Assembly: GCF_031453975.1 (NCBI RefSeq)
Contig: NZ_JAVDPW010000003.1
Location: 186,001-250,000 of the forward strand
DNA from: Inquilinus ginsengisoli_A
Lineage (GTDB): Bacteria > Pseudomonadota > Alphaproteobacteria > DSM-16000 > Inquilinaceae
Direction of reading: 5' to 3'
DNA: 64,000 nucleotides
Shown: one piece after another, positions 25,541-34,141 of the stretch
Layout of the letters: each line of letters begins with the position of its first letter
How positions within the stretch are numbered: position 1 is the first letter of the stretch
The notes under the pieces: model-generated
Told to the model about the DNA's origin: nothing
What the model saw: the letters and a program-made list of their open reading frames with translations, nothing else
Databases searched by the model: none
Program-made: the position numbers and the translations under genes

Positions 25541-26335
25541 TTACTGCGTCACCACGGTGAAGCCCTGCTTCTCGAATAGCGGCTTGGCGGCGGCCGACTT
25601 CAGGTAGTCGACGAAGGCTTGCGCCTGCGGGTTGCTGCTGCTCGCGACCACGGCGATCGGGTACAGGATCGGCGGGTGGCTGTCGGCCGGGAAGGTGCCG
25701 ACGATCTTGACCCCGGTGTCGGCCGCGGCGTCGGTCTGGTAGACGATGCCCAGCGGGGCCTCGCCGCGCGACACCAGCGCCAGCGTGGCGCGGACATTCT
25801 CGGCCTGCGCCACCTTGCCCTCGACCGAGGCCCACACGCCCAGCTTCTGCAGCGCCGCCTGGCCGTATTTGCCGGCCGGCACCGCCTTGATGTCGGCCAT
25901 GGCCAGGTGGCCGTCGCCCAGCGCCTTGGCCAGCTCGAAATTCGGCGCGATGGTCAGCTGCACCGTCGAATCCTTCGGCGCCACCAGGACGATGCGGTTG
26001 CCCAGCAGGGTCGACCGCGTCTCCGGCTCGATCAGCTTGCGCTCGGCCAGATAGTCCATCCAGTCGAGATCGGCGGAGATGAAGACGTCGGCCGGCGCGC
26101 CGCCCTCGATCTGCTTCGCCAGGGCCGAGCTGGCGGCGTAGGAGATGGTGGCCTTGTGCTTGGCGTCGGCCTGCCACTGGGCGTTGATGTCGTCCAGCGC
26201 ATTCTTCAGGCTGGCGGCGGCGAAGACCGTGATGTCCTGGGCCTGCGCCCGGGCCGGCGCGCCGAAGCCGGCGGCTGCTCCCAGCGCCCCGGCCAGCAGG
26301 ATGCCGAGCCAGCCGCGTCGTGTGATCCGCATCAT
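25541..26335 (-). CDS. modA: molybdate ABC transporter periplasmic binding protein
   Basis: 264 residues. The leader holds an RRGWLGILL segment, so it may be exported by Tat or Sec; cleavage near ARAQAQ. ModA motifs: ITVFAAASLKNALDDI at the mature start, ISYAASSALAKQIEGGAPADVFISAD and VSRGEAPLGIVYQTDA. First gene of modABC. Confidence 0.93.
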   Translation of the reverse strand: MMRITRRGWLGILLAGALGAAAGFGAPARAQAQDITVFAAASLKNALDDINAQWQADAKHKATISYAASSALAKQIEGGAPADVFISADLDWMDYLAERKLIEPETRSTLLGNRIVLVAPKDSTVQLTIAPNFELAKALGDGHLAMADIKAVPAGKYGQAALQKLGVWASVEGKVAQAENVRATLALVSRGEAPLGIVYQTDAAADTGVKIVGTFPADSHPPILYPIAVVASSSNPQAQAFVDYLKSAAAKPLFEKQGFTVVTQ

Positions 26336-26393
26336 CCTGTTTCCCCGTTCCCGGTTGTCGGCCGGCGGCCGGTCCGGCGCGATCTTACAGCGC

Positions 26394-26417
26394 CGCTATA
26401 TCCGGGCAAACATTTCG
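26394..26417. promoter_or_regulatory. possible Mo-box upstream of modA
   Basis: CGCTATAT, 8 bp, then ACATTTCG: the left half fits ModE-type half sites, the right half agrees in five of eight positions. Sits 59-82 bp upstream of modA. Weak; no ModE gene is in the window. Confidence 0.3.
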
Positions 26418-26492
26418 CTAGGATGAACGGGCCTAACACCGATCCTCTCAATTTGTCATGCCACGGCTTGACAGGAAGAAGGGGGCGGCCCG

Positions 26493-27278
26493 TCACGACC
26501 GGTGGTTCAGGCCTTGGGTCGCCAGCACCGACCAGATGTCCTCGGCGGTGTCGGCGAAGTGGAACAGCTCGACATCCCGGGCCCCGATCATGCCGTGCTC
26601 GACCAGCGCATCGAAGCCGATCACGGCGCGCCAATAGGCTTGGTCGACCAGCACGATCGGCAGCGCCGTCGACTTGCCGGTCTGGCGCAGGGTCAGCAGC
26701 TCGAATAGCTCGTCGAAGGTGCCGAAGCCGCCGGGGAACACCACCAGCGCGTTGGCGCGCATCGCCAGATGCATCTTGCGCATCGCGAAATAGTGGAACC
26801 GGAAGGTCAGCGCCGGGGTAGAATAGGCGTTGGGCTCCTGTTCATGCGGCAGGGTGATGTTGAAGCCGATCGACGGCGCCCCGGCCTCGGCGGCGCCGCG
26901 GTTGGCCGCCTCCATGATGCCCGGGCCGCCGCCGGTGGCGATGACGTTGTCGCGCAGCCCGCCATGTTCGGTCAGGGCGCCGCCGCGCTGCGACGCGATG
27001 CGGCCGAACTCCCGGGCCTGGGCGTACCAGCCGGCGTGGCGGCCGGGGCCGTCCTCGGTGGCGCGGGCGCTGCCGAAGACGACGAGGGTGGAGCGCACGC
27101 CCCAGGCGCGCAGCGCCTCCTCGGCCTTGGCGTATTCCAGCATCAGCCGCACGCCGCGCGTCGAATCGCCGAGCAGGAAGTCCTGGTCGAGCTCCGGCAG
27201 GCGGAAGGAGGGCGACGCCATCTGCGCCGCGTTCGACGCCGGCGTGGGGCGATCGGGATCGGAAGGTCGCTTGCTCAT
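26493..27278 (-). CDS. LOG family protein (TIGR00730 type)
   Basis: 261 residues from the ATG at 27278. It contains GGGPGIMEAANRGAAEAG and VVFPGGFGTFDELFELLTLRQ, the nucleotide-binding signatures of the LOG family. Family members hydrolyse nucleoside 5'-monophosphates (cytokinin activation in plants) or act as AMP/PPN phosphoribohydrolases. Monocistronic, divergent from the rhamnose genes. Confidence 0.88.
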   Translation of the reverse strand: MSKRPSDPDRPTPASNAAQMASPSFRLPELDQDFLLGDSTRGVRLMLEYAKAEEALRAWGVRSTLVVFGSARATEDGPGRHAGWYAQAREFGRIASQRGGALTEHGGLRDNVIATGGGPGIMEAANRGAAEAGAPSIGFNITLPHEQEPNAYSTPALTFRFHYFAMRKMHLAMRANALVVFPGGFGTFDELFELLTLRQTGKSTALPIVLVDQAYWRAVIGFDALVEHGMIGARDVELFHFADTAEDIWSVLATQGLNHRS

Positions 27279-27437
27279 CCCGATTGTTAAGCAGATCGGG
27301 GCGAAACGGGGAAGGGGGCGTGCCGCCGCATTCGGCGCGAACCCGGCTGCGGTCAGGCCCGCAGCGGCGGAAACAGGAGGATCCTCGCAGCGATCCTCGG
27401 CTCTTGGGGATCGACAGTTCGGGGTCGGAACGATAGG

Positions 27438-28046
27438 GTGTCGCGCTTTTCGGAAGCCCGTGATGAGGACCATGAATTGGTTGAGCTGTCGTCAACCGAA
27501 ATACCGGATGTGAAGCTCGTCCGCCTGCGCAAGTTTCAGGACGACCGCGGCTATTTCTTCGAGACTTGGAGCGCGGACAGGTTCCGCGAGGCCGGGCTGC
27601 CGTTCGACTTCGTCCAGGACAATCAGGCGGGCAGCGCGTCGGCCGGCACCATGCGCGGCCTGCACTACCAGACCGCGCCGAACGCCCAGGGCAAGCTGAT
27701 CGGCGTGATCCGCGGCAGCATCTTCGACGTCGCGGTCGACATCCGCCACGGCTCGCCGACCTTCGGCCGATCGATCGGGGTGACGCTGACCGCCGCCGAT
27801 CCGGCCCGGCTGTGGGTGCCGCCCGGCTTCGCCCATGGCTACGTCACGCTCGAGCCCGACACCGAGGTCGTCTACAAGGTGACCAGCGGCTACGCCCCGA
27901 AGGCCGAGGGCGGCATCCGCTGGGATGACCCGGCGCTCGGCATCGACTGGCCGATCGCGCCGGGGGAGATGGTCGTGAACGACCGCGACCGGTCCTGGCC
28001 GCGCCTCGCCGACGCCCCCGTCCACTTCCGCCACGGTGCGATATGA
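27438..28046 (+). CDS. rmlC: dTDP-4-dehydrorhamnose 3,5-epimerase
   Basis: Cupin epimerase, 202 residues with a GTG start; an internal TTG or GTG would give a more usual length near 180. DDRGYFFETW, TMRGLHYQ with the catalytic His, RGSIFDVAVDIR and WVPPGFAHGY are all present. The stop overlaps the rmlB start by 4 bp. Confidence 0.9.
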   Translation: MSRFSEARDEDHELVELSSTEIPDVKLVRLRKFQDDRGYFFETWSADRFREAGLPFDFVQDNQAGSASAGTMRGLHYQTAPNAQGKLIGVIRGSIFDVAVDIRHGSPTFGRSIGVTLTAADPARLWVPPGFAHGYVTLEPDTEVVYKVTSGYAPKAEGGIRWDDPALGIDWPIAPGEMVVNDRDRSWPRLADAPVHFRHGAI

Positions 28047-29077
28047 CCATTTTCGTGACCGGCGGCGCCGGCTTCATCGGCTCGGCCCTCGTGCGTCAGC
28101 TCGTCGCCGCGGGCGACAGCGTCGTCACCATCGACAAGCTGACCTATGCCGGCAATCTGGAGAACCTCTCCGGGCTCGACGCCACGGGCAGGCACCGCTT
28201 CGTCCAGGCCGACATCTGCGATGTCGACGCCATGCGCGGCCTGTTCGCCGAGCACCGCCCCGACATCGTCTACCACCTCGCGGCCGAGAGCCATGTCGAC
28301 CGTTCGATCGACGACCCTCTGGCCTTCGTCCGCACCAATGTGCTGGGCACCGCGGCACTGCTGACCGCGGCGCTGGACCATTGGCGCGGCCTGCCGAAGG
28401 GCAACGGCTTCCGCTTCCTGCATGTCTCGACCGACGAGGTCTATGGCGAACTCGACGCCACCGGCCTGTTCTCCGAGGCCAGCCCGTACCAGCCGAACTC
28501 GCCCTATTCCTCCAGCAAGGCGTCGTCCGACCACCTGGCCCGGGCCTGGCATCGGACCTATGGTCTGCCGGTGATGGTCTCGAACTGCTCGAACAACTAC
28601 GGGCCCTACCAGTATCCGGAGAAGCTGATCCCGGTCGTCGCCCTCAACGCGCTCGAGGGCAAGGCGCTGCCGATCTACGGCAAGGGCGAGAACGTCCGCG
28701 ACTGGATCCATGTCGACGACCATGCGGCGGGGCTGCGGGCGATCATGGCCAGGGGCCGTCTCGGCGAGACCTATCTCGTCGGCAGCCGGTCGGAGCGGAC
28801 CAACATCGACCTGGTGCGGCAGATCTGCCGGATCCTCGACGAGCTGCAGCCGGCGGCGCAGCCCTATGAGAGCCTGATCACCCATGTCACCGACCGGCCG
28901 GGCCATGATGCGCGCTATGCGATCGACCCGACCAAGGCGGAGACCGAGCTGGGCTGGCGGCCGCGCCACAGCCTGGAGGACGGGCTGAGGGAGACCATCG
29001 CCTGGTACATCGCCAACCGCGACTGGTGCGCGCGGGCGGGTGAGCGCAGCCGCATCGGCCTCGGGCACGCGGCATGA
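28043..29077 (+). CDS. rmlB: dTDP-glucose 4,6-dehydratase
   Basis: 344 residues. Extended SDR: TGGAGFIGSAL NAD site, HLAAESHVDRSID, catalytic STDEVYGEL (Thr-Asp-Glu) and YSSSKASSDHL (Tyr/Lys), RCSNNYGP-like VSNCSNNYGPYQYPEKLIP (part: NCSNNYGPYQYPE). Makes dTDP-4-keto-6-deoxyglucose. Overlaps the rmlD start by 4 bp. Confidence 0.93.
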   Translation: MTIFVTGGAGFIGSALVRQLVAAGDSVVTIDKLTYAGNLENLSGLDATGRHRFVQADICDVDAMRGLFAEHRPDIVYHLAAESHVDRSIDDPLAFVRTNVLGTAALLTAALDHWRGLPKGNGFRFLHVSTDEVYGELDATGLFSEASPYQPNSPYSSSKASSDHLARAWHRTYGLPVMVSNCSNNYGPYQYPEKLIPVVALNALEGKALPIYGKGENVRDWIHVDDHAAGLRAIMARGRLGETYLVGSRSERTNIDLVRQICRILDELQPAAQPYESLITHVTDRPGHDARYAIDPTKAETELGWRPRHSLEDGLRETIAWYIANRDWCARAGERSRIGLGHAA

Positions 29078-29928
29078 CGCTGGTCGTGTTCGGGGCGGGC
29101 GGTCAGGTCGGGCGCGAGTTGGCGGAGCTGGCGCAGGCGCAGGGCCTCGCTGTGCGGGTGCTGGCGCGGTCGGAGGTCGACATCACCGACGCCGCCGCGG
29201 TGGCCGAGACGGTGCGCGGCGCCGACTTCGTGGTGAACTGCGCCGCCTATACCGCGGTCGACAAGGCCGAGGCCGAGCGCGACCAGGCCTTCGCCGTCAA
29301 TGCCACGGCGCCCGGCGTGATCGCCCAGGCCTGCGCGGAGGCCGGCGCGGCGCTGGTGCACATCTCGACCGACTATGTTTTCCCAGGCGACGGCGATCGG
29401 CCGTGGCGCGAGGACGACCCGATCGCGCCTCTGTCGGTCTACGGCGAGAGCAAGGCGGCGGGGGAGGCGGCGGTGCGGTCGGCATTGCCGCGCCACATCA
29501 TCCTGCGCACCTCCTGGGTCTTCGCGGCGCATGGCAGCAACTTCGTGCGCACCATGCTGCGGCTCGGCGCCGAGCGGCCGGAGCTGCGGATCGTCGCCGA
29601 CCAGCGCGGGGGCCCGACCGCGGCGGCCGACATCGCCGCCGCGATCCTGGCGGTTCGGGACCGCGCTTTGGCGCCCGGCTTCTCCGATTGGGGGACTTTC
29701 CATTTCTCCGGCGCCCCGGCCACCACCTGGTATGAATTCGCCGCGGCGATCTTCGCGGCCCGGGGCGGGAGCGGGCCGAAGCTGCATCCGATCGCGACCT
29801 CGGACTATCCGACCCCGGCGCGGCGGCCGGCGAATTCGGTGATGGATTGCGGCAGGATCGCCCGGGTCTTCGGGGTGGCCCAGCCGGACTGGCGGCAGTC
29901 GCTTGCTGCCATGCTGCGGACGCAATAA
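29074..29928 (+). CDS. rmlD: dTDP-4-dehydrorhamnose reductase
   Basis: 284 residues. GAGGQVGREL cofactor loop, VNCAAYTAVDKAE, ISTDYVFPG, and the YGESKAAGE Tyr/Lys pair. RTSWVFAAHGSNFVRTML is standard for RmlD. Last step of dTDP-L-rhamnose synthesis. The rmlA thymidylyltransferase is not next to it. Confidence 0.93.
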   Translation: MTLVVFGAGGQVGRELAELAQAQGLAVRVLARSEVDITDAAAVAETVRGADFVVNCAAYTAVDKAEAERDQAFAVNATAPGVIAQACAEAGAALVHISTDYVFPGDGDRPWREDDPIAPLSVYGESKAAGEAAVRSALPRHIILRTSWVFAAHGSNFVRTMLRLGAERPELRIVADQRGGPTAAADIAAAILAVRDRALAPGFSDWGTFHFSGAPATTWYEFAAAIFAARGGSGPKLHPIATSDYPTPARRPANSVMDCGRIARVFGVAQPDWRQSLAAMLRTQ

Positions 29929-30003
29929 CGCGACAGAAGGGGGGATGCCGGCCCATGATCGTATCCGATCTGGGGGCCGCATCTGATTTTGGGGGTGGAC
30001 GGC

Positions 30004-30834
30004 GTGGCTGACGTGCTGGTGATCGGGCGATCGAGCTTTCTCGCCCGCAGCTTCATCGACACCTATGGCGCCGATGGCGTCCGCCATGTCGCCTGGGCGG
30101 ATGTGGCGCGGCCGGAGACCTTCGACGGCATCGGCTGCGTGGTCAATTTCGCGATCGACCCGCGCTACATGCGCGAGGCCTACGATCCCGCGCTGGACTG
30201 CGACCGCCGGCTGGCGGAGGCGATCGGCCAGGCGCAGCGCGAAGGCCGGATGCCGGCGAACGCCCATGTCGTCATGCTCAGCACCCGCAAGGTCTACGGC
30301 CCCGCCGACGGCGCGGCGCTGGACGAGGCGCGGGTGCCTGCGCCGCAGGACGCCTATGGCCGCAACAAGCTGGAGACCGAGGGGCTGCTGCGGGACCGCT
30401 TCGGCCCGCACCTCACCATCCTGCGGCTCTCCAACATCTTCGGATACGAGGACCTGCCCGGCCGCCGCACCTTCCTCGGCCTGCTGCTGCGGTCGCTGCG
30501 CGAGGAGGGGGTGATCCGCTATGACGTCAGCCCCTTCACCGAGAAGGACTTCCTGCCGGTCGAGCAGTTCGCCGCCGCGCTGGCCAAGGTGGTGCGGGCC
30601 CGCCCCGGCGGCCTGCTCAACCTCGGCTCCGGCGTCGCGCTCGAGGTCGGGTGGCTGGCGATGTGGATCATCGAGGGCTATGGTCGCGGCAGTCTCAGCA
30701 TCAGCAGCCCCGACATTCGCGATGCTTTCACGATGACTGTGGATGATTTCGTCACGCGGTTCGGCCCGATCGCCAGCCGCGAAGATATTCGTGCGGCCTG
30801 TCTGGCCATTGGGAGGAGATTGCGGGTTGAATAA
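30004..30834 (+). CDS. SDR-family nucleotide-sugar epimerase/reductase
   Basis: About 276 residues from the GTG at 30004 behind a GGGGGTGG stretch; TTG at 29989 or GTG at 29995 are alternatives. The cofactor loop is unusual (VLVIGRSSFLARSF rather than GxxGxxG). STRKVYGP and YGRNKLETE supply the Ser/Tyr/Lys set; ILRLSNIFGYE follows. Substrate unknown; it probably works on a rhamnose-pathway keto sugar. It overlaps the next start by 8 bp. Confidence 0.75.
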   Translation: MADVLVIGRSSFLARSFIDTYGADGVRHVAWADVARPETFDGIGCVVNFAIDPRYMREAYDPALDCDRRLAEAIGQAQREGRMPANAHVVMLSTRKVYGPADGAALDEARVPAPQDAYGRNKLETEGLLRDRFGPHLTILRLSNIFGYEDLPGRRTFLGLLLRSLREEGVIRYDVSPFTEKDFLPVEQFAAALAKVVRARPGGLLNLGSGVALEVGWLAMWIIEGYGRGSLSISSPDIRDAFTMTVDDFVTRFGPIASREDIRAACLAIGRRLRVE

Positions 30835-31789
30835 AATCGTCATCACCGGGGCTGCCGGATTTCTCGGCTCGCACCTCGCCGACCTTTTCGTCGCGCGATA
30901 CCCGGAGGCACGGTTCGTCTTTTTCGACAAGATGACCTATTCGGCCGACATCGAGAACGTCGTGCACCATCTGCATGACCGGCGGCGCCAGCTGCTGGTC
31001 GGCGACATCTGCGATCCCGAATTCTGCCGCCAGGCGACGGCCGGGGCCGACCTGGTGATCCATGCCGCGGCCGAAAGTCATGTCGACCGGTCGTTCATGA
31101 ACGCGACCCGCTTCGTCCACACCAACGTGTTCGGCACCCACACGCTGCTCGAGGCGTGCCGGATCAACCAGGTGCCGCGGATCATCCATGTCTCGACCGA
31201 CGAGGTCTATGGCGAGGTGCTGGAGGGCGAGGTCGACGAGGACACCATCCTCAACCCGACCAACCCCTATTCGGCCTCGAAGGCGGCGGCGGAGATGATG
31301 GTCCGCAGCCTGATCCATTGCTACAAGATGCCGATCCTGATGATCCGCGGGAACAACATCTTCGGCACCCGCCAGTATCCGGAAAAGATCATCGCCCGCT
31401 TCTGCCTGCGCCTGATCCGCGGCGAGAAGCTGCCGATCCACGGCAATGGCGGCAATGTCCGCCACTACCTCGCGGCGCCCGACATGGCCGAGGCCATCGC
31501 CATGGTCAATGAGGTTGGCGAGATCGGTCAGGTCTACAACATCGGCTCCGACGAGGAGTACACCAACCTCGAGGTCACCCGGCTGATCTGCAACGCCTTC
31601 GGCGTCGAGATGCAGGAGGTGGTGGAATTCGTGCAGGACCGGCCGTTCAACGACCGGCGCTACTCGATCTCCTCGAGCAAGCTGCGCGGGTTGGGCTGGG
31701 CGCCGAAGCGCCGCCTGGTCGACGAGATCCCGGCCATCGCCCAATGGTACCGCGACAACGCCGCGCGCTACGAGTGGGACGAGGTCTGA
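30827..31789 (+). CDS. second dTDP-glucose 4,6-dehydratase-like SDR
   Basis: About 320 residues from a TTG at 30827, directly after GGAGGAG. ITGAAGFLGSHLADLF, HAAAESHVDRSFM, STDEVYGEV, YSASKAAAEMM and RGNNIFGTRQYPEKII place it with dTDP-/CDP-/UDP-hexose 4,6-dehydratases. As it shares only motif-level likeness with rmlB at 28043-29077, it may serve another nucleotide sugar. Confidence 0.82.
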   Translation: MNKIVITGAAGFLGSHLADLFVARYPEARFVFFDKMTYSADIENVVHHLHDRRRQLLVGDICDPEFCRQATAGADLVIHAAAESHVDRSFMNATRFVHTNVFGTHTLLEACRINQVPRIIHVSTDEVYGEVLEGEVDEDTILNPTNPYSASKAAAEMMVRSLIHCYKMPILMIRGNNIFGTRQYPEKIIARFCLRLIRGEKLPIHGNGGNVRHYLAAPDMAEAIAMVNEVGEIGQVYNIGSDEEYTNLEVTRLICNAFGVEMQEVVEFVQDRPFNDRRYSISSSKLRGLGWAPKRRLVDEIPAIAQWYRDNAARYEWDEV

Positions 31790-31805
31790 CCGGCTGATGC
31801 GGACG

Positions 31806-31834
31806 GCCCCGGCGCGGCTCAGCCGCGCCGGGGC
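31806..31834. terminator. 13-bp GC stem between convergent genes
   Basis: GCCCCGGCGCGGC and GCCGCGCCGGGGC pair around TCA, between the stops of the rightward SDR gene and the leftward binding protein. Could serve both; there is no T tract. Confidence 0.55.
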
Positions 31835-31843
31835 TGGTTCCGA

Positions 31844-33745
31844 TCAGGGATCGACCCAGAAGGTGTCGGGGCGGTAGACGCCGAAATGCGCCCCCGGATC
31901 CCAGGAGAAAATCCCCTTCTCCGGCACGTTGTGCAGCCGGGCCTTGACCACGATCGGCTGCAGCACGCCCTGCACCGTGCCGATCGAGGTGACCTGGTCG
32001 GTCTGGATCTTGATCAGCTCGCGGGTGATGGCATCGCGGCGGGCCGCATCGGCGGTCCCATGCCATTCCTGGTACAGCGACATCAGCTTTTCGCCGAACT
32101 CGACGTCCGGCTTCTCGCCGGCGCCGCCGGCGGTCTGCACATACTGGCCCCATTTCGGGTATTGCAGCCAGTTCTGGTCGACCGGCGCCAGCTCCGTCGG
32201 CACGATCGACGGCGTCACCAGCGCGTTGTCGAGCCCCATCCACACCGACATCACCGCGTCGCCGGCGAAGATCCGCTGCAGGAAGACGTCGCGCTGCGAC
32301 TGGGTGGTGTGCAAGGCGATACCGAGCTTGGCCCAGCTCTCCTTGATCAGCTGCAGGATGTCGGCCTCGATGCTGCGTTCGCCGGCGCTCTCGATCACGA
32401 TCTCCAGCCGCCGGCCGTCGGCCATCAGCCGGGTGCCGTCGCCGTCCCGCTTGGTCAGCCCGATCTCGTCGAGCAGGGCGTTGGCCTTGGCGAGATCGAA
32501 CTGGGTCCAGGACGTGGCCTGGGCCGCGTCGTAATAGGGCGATTCCGGCAGCACCGTGTTCTGGCTCGGCCGCGCCTGGCCGAAGAACACGGTCTGGTTG
32601 ATCTCGTCGCGGTCGATGCCGAGCGACAGGGCGCGGCGGAACCGCACGTCGCGGTTCAGCGCCCGCCAGCCGGCATCGTTGGCGTTGAGGTTCGGATACA
32701 GCGCGACCTCCGACCCCAGCGCGGTCGGCCACAGCAGCACCTTGTAGTTGCCGGCCTGCTCGCCGGCCTTGAGGAAGCTGATGTTGTCGAAGCGCAGGCC
32801 GCGGGCCTGCAGGTCGGCCTCGCCGGTGCCGGCCTTGGCCGGGATCAGCGACCCCTCGGCGACGTTGACGATCACGCGGTCGATATAGGGCAGTTGCCGG
32901 CCCTGACTGTCGACCCGGTGGTAGTAGGGGTTGCGCACGAAGGTGAAGCGCTCCGCCGGGGCCTTGGTGGAGTTGACCCAGGGCTCCAGCTCCGGCAGGT
33001 CCGGATTGGACGATTCGATCAGCTTGCTGCGCTGGGTGTACAGCGCCACCCAGTTGCGGGCGCCGGCCGCCTTGACCATGGCGTCCAGCGCCGCGGCGTC
33101 GGCATATTTCTTGTGGAACTGCTTCAGGTAGTGCGCCGGCGCGAAGATGTAGAGCGGCGTGGCGCTGGCGATCGCCGGCAGGAATTCCGGGTTCGGCTTG
33201 GACCAGGAGTAGCGCACCGTCGTCGCGTCGGGGAATTCGACCTTCGGCTGTTCGCCGTCGACCAGCAGCCGCGCGTCGGGGCCGTAGGGCATCAGCTCCT
33301 TGTCCAGCGCCACGTCTTCCCAGAAATAGCGGAAGTCGTCGCTGGTGAAGGGCTGGCCGTCCGACCATTTGTGGCCGGGCCGCAGATGCAGGGTGAAGAC
33401 CTTCTCGCCCTCGACGTCGATCGCCTGCAACAGGTCCGGATGCAGCTGGAAGTCGGTGCCGTAGCCGACCAGCCGGGCATAGCTGTAGGTGTTCATGATC
33501 CGGATGTCCCGGGCGCGCCCGACCAGCCAGTTGATCTCGCCGCCCGATCGTCCGGGCTGCTTCTTCTCGGCGGCCAGGTCGACCACCGACGGGGTCTGCG
33601 GCACCCGCTCCGCCACCGGCGGCAGCTTGCCCGCGGCCACGTCCTGTTCGTACATCGGCGTCTCGACCAGCGCGGCGGCCTGGGCGGCACCGGCCATGCC
33701 GATGCAGACCGCGACGGCCGCGGCGAGACGGGGAATCCAGTTCAT
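31844..33745 (-). CDS. family 5 (peptide/nickel-type) extracellular solute-binding protein
   Basis: 633 residues from the ATG at 33745, with a Sec signal peptide (LAAAVAVCIGMAGAAQA). SBP family 5 marks: LRPGHKWSDGQPFTSDDFRYFWED (part: HKWSDGQPFTSDDF), FVRNPYYHRVDSQG, and FRRALSLGIDRDEIN. At over 600 residues it is longer than DppA-type proteins. No permease or ATPase genes adjoin, so it is an orphan whose ligand is unknown. Confidence 0.88.
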   Translation of the reverse strand: MNWIPRLAAAVAVCIGMAGAAQAAALVETPMYEQDVAAGKLPPVAERVPQTPSVVDLAAEKKQPGRSGGEINWLVGRARDIRIMNTYSYARLVGYGTDFQLHPDLLQAIDVEGEKVFTLHLRPGHKWSDGQPFTSDDFRYFWEDVALDKELMPYGPDARLLVDGEQPKVEFPDATTVRYSWSKPNPEFLPAIASATPLYIFAPAHYLKQFHKKYADAAALDAMVKAAGARNWVALYTQRSKLIESSNPDLPELEPWVNSTKAPAERFTFVRNPYYHRVDSQGRQLPYIDRVIVNVAEGSLIPAKAGTGEADLQARGLRFDNISFLKAGEQAGNYKVLLWPTALGSEVALYPNLNANDAGWRALNRDVRFRRALSLGIDRDEINQTVFFGQARPSQNTVLPESPYYDAAQATSWTQFDLAKANALLDEIGLTKRDGDGTRLMADGRRLEIVIESAGERSIEADILQLIKESWAKLGIALHTTQSQRDVFLQRIFAGDAVMSVWMGLDNALVTPSIVPTELAPVDQNWLQYPKWGQYVQTAGGAGEKPDVEFGEKLMSLYQEWHGTADAARRDAITRELIKIQTDQVTSIGTVQGVLQPIVVKARLHNVPEKGIFSWDPGAHFGVYRPDTFWVDP

Positions 33746-33889
33746 CGTGCCCACCCTGTTTTCTGGGGTTTTGATCTTGCCCTCGAAGCGGGCAGTATCG
33801 GTCGCCCGGGGTCGGATTGTGAAGCCGAACAATTGGGGGCCTCCGGTGGCGATCCAGACGAGGCCTCATCGTGGTTTCGCCTGGACGCG

Positions 33890-33915
33890 GGAACCGCTGC
33901 TGCGCAGCTCCTGTT
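33890..33915 (+). promoter_or_regulatory. EcfG-type promoter (GGAAC-N17-TGTT)
   Basis: GGAAC at 33890-33894 and TGTT at 33912-33915, 17 bp apart, ending 35 bp before the small membrane protein start. Matches the alphaproteobacterial general stress consensus GGAAC-N16/17-CGTT in all but one base. Confidence 0.65.
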
Positions 33916-33950
33916 TGGCAGGACAGGTGGTGATCGCCGCGGAGAAGCCG

Positions 33951-34118
33951 ATGTCCTCGAATCCGCACGACCCCAAGCAGGAGGCAACGTCAGCCCTGCC
34001 AGGGCCCCTTATCGACACGGCCCAAGCCGATGCCAGTCCGCGATGGCTGTTGCCGGCGGTGATCGCCCTGATGTTTCTGACGGGCGCGCTCGTCTCCGTC
34101 GCGATCGCAGCGGTCTGA
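33951..34118 (+). CDS. 55-residue membrane protein, candidate general-stress protein
   Basis: ATG with GGAG ten bases upstream. A polar N-terminal half (SSNPHDPKQEATSALPGP) and one C-terminal transmembrane helix (LLPAVIALMFLTGALVSVA). No family recognised. It follows an EcfG-type promoter at ordinary distance, which supports it as a real gene. Confidence 0.65.
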   Translation: MSSNPHDPKQEATSALPGPLIDTAQADASPRWLLPAVIALMFLTGALVSVAIAAV

Positions 34119-34141
34119 TCGCGATCGTCGCAAGGGCGCGA

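Noticed and set aside
26394..26417. A firm ModE-box call
   Set aside because: Only one half site matches well, so it is listed at low confidence only.
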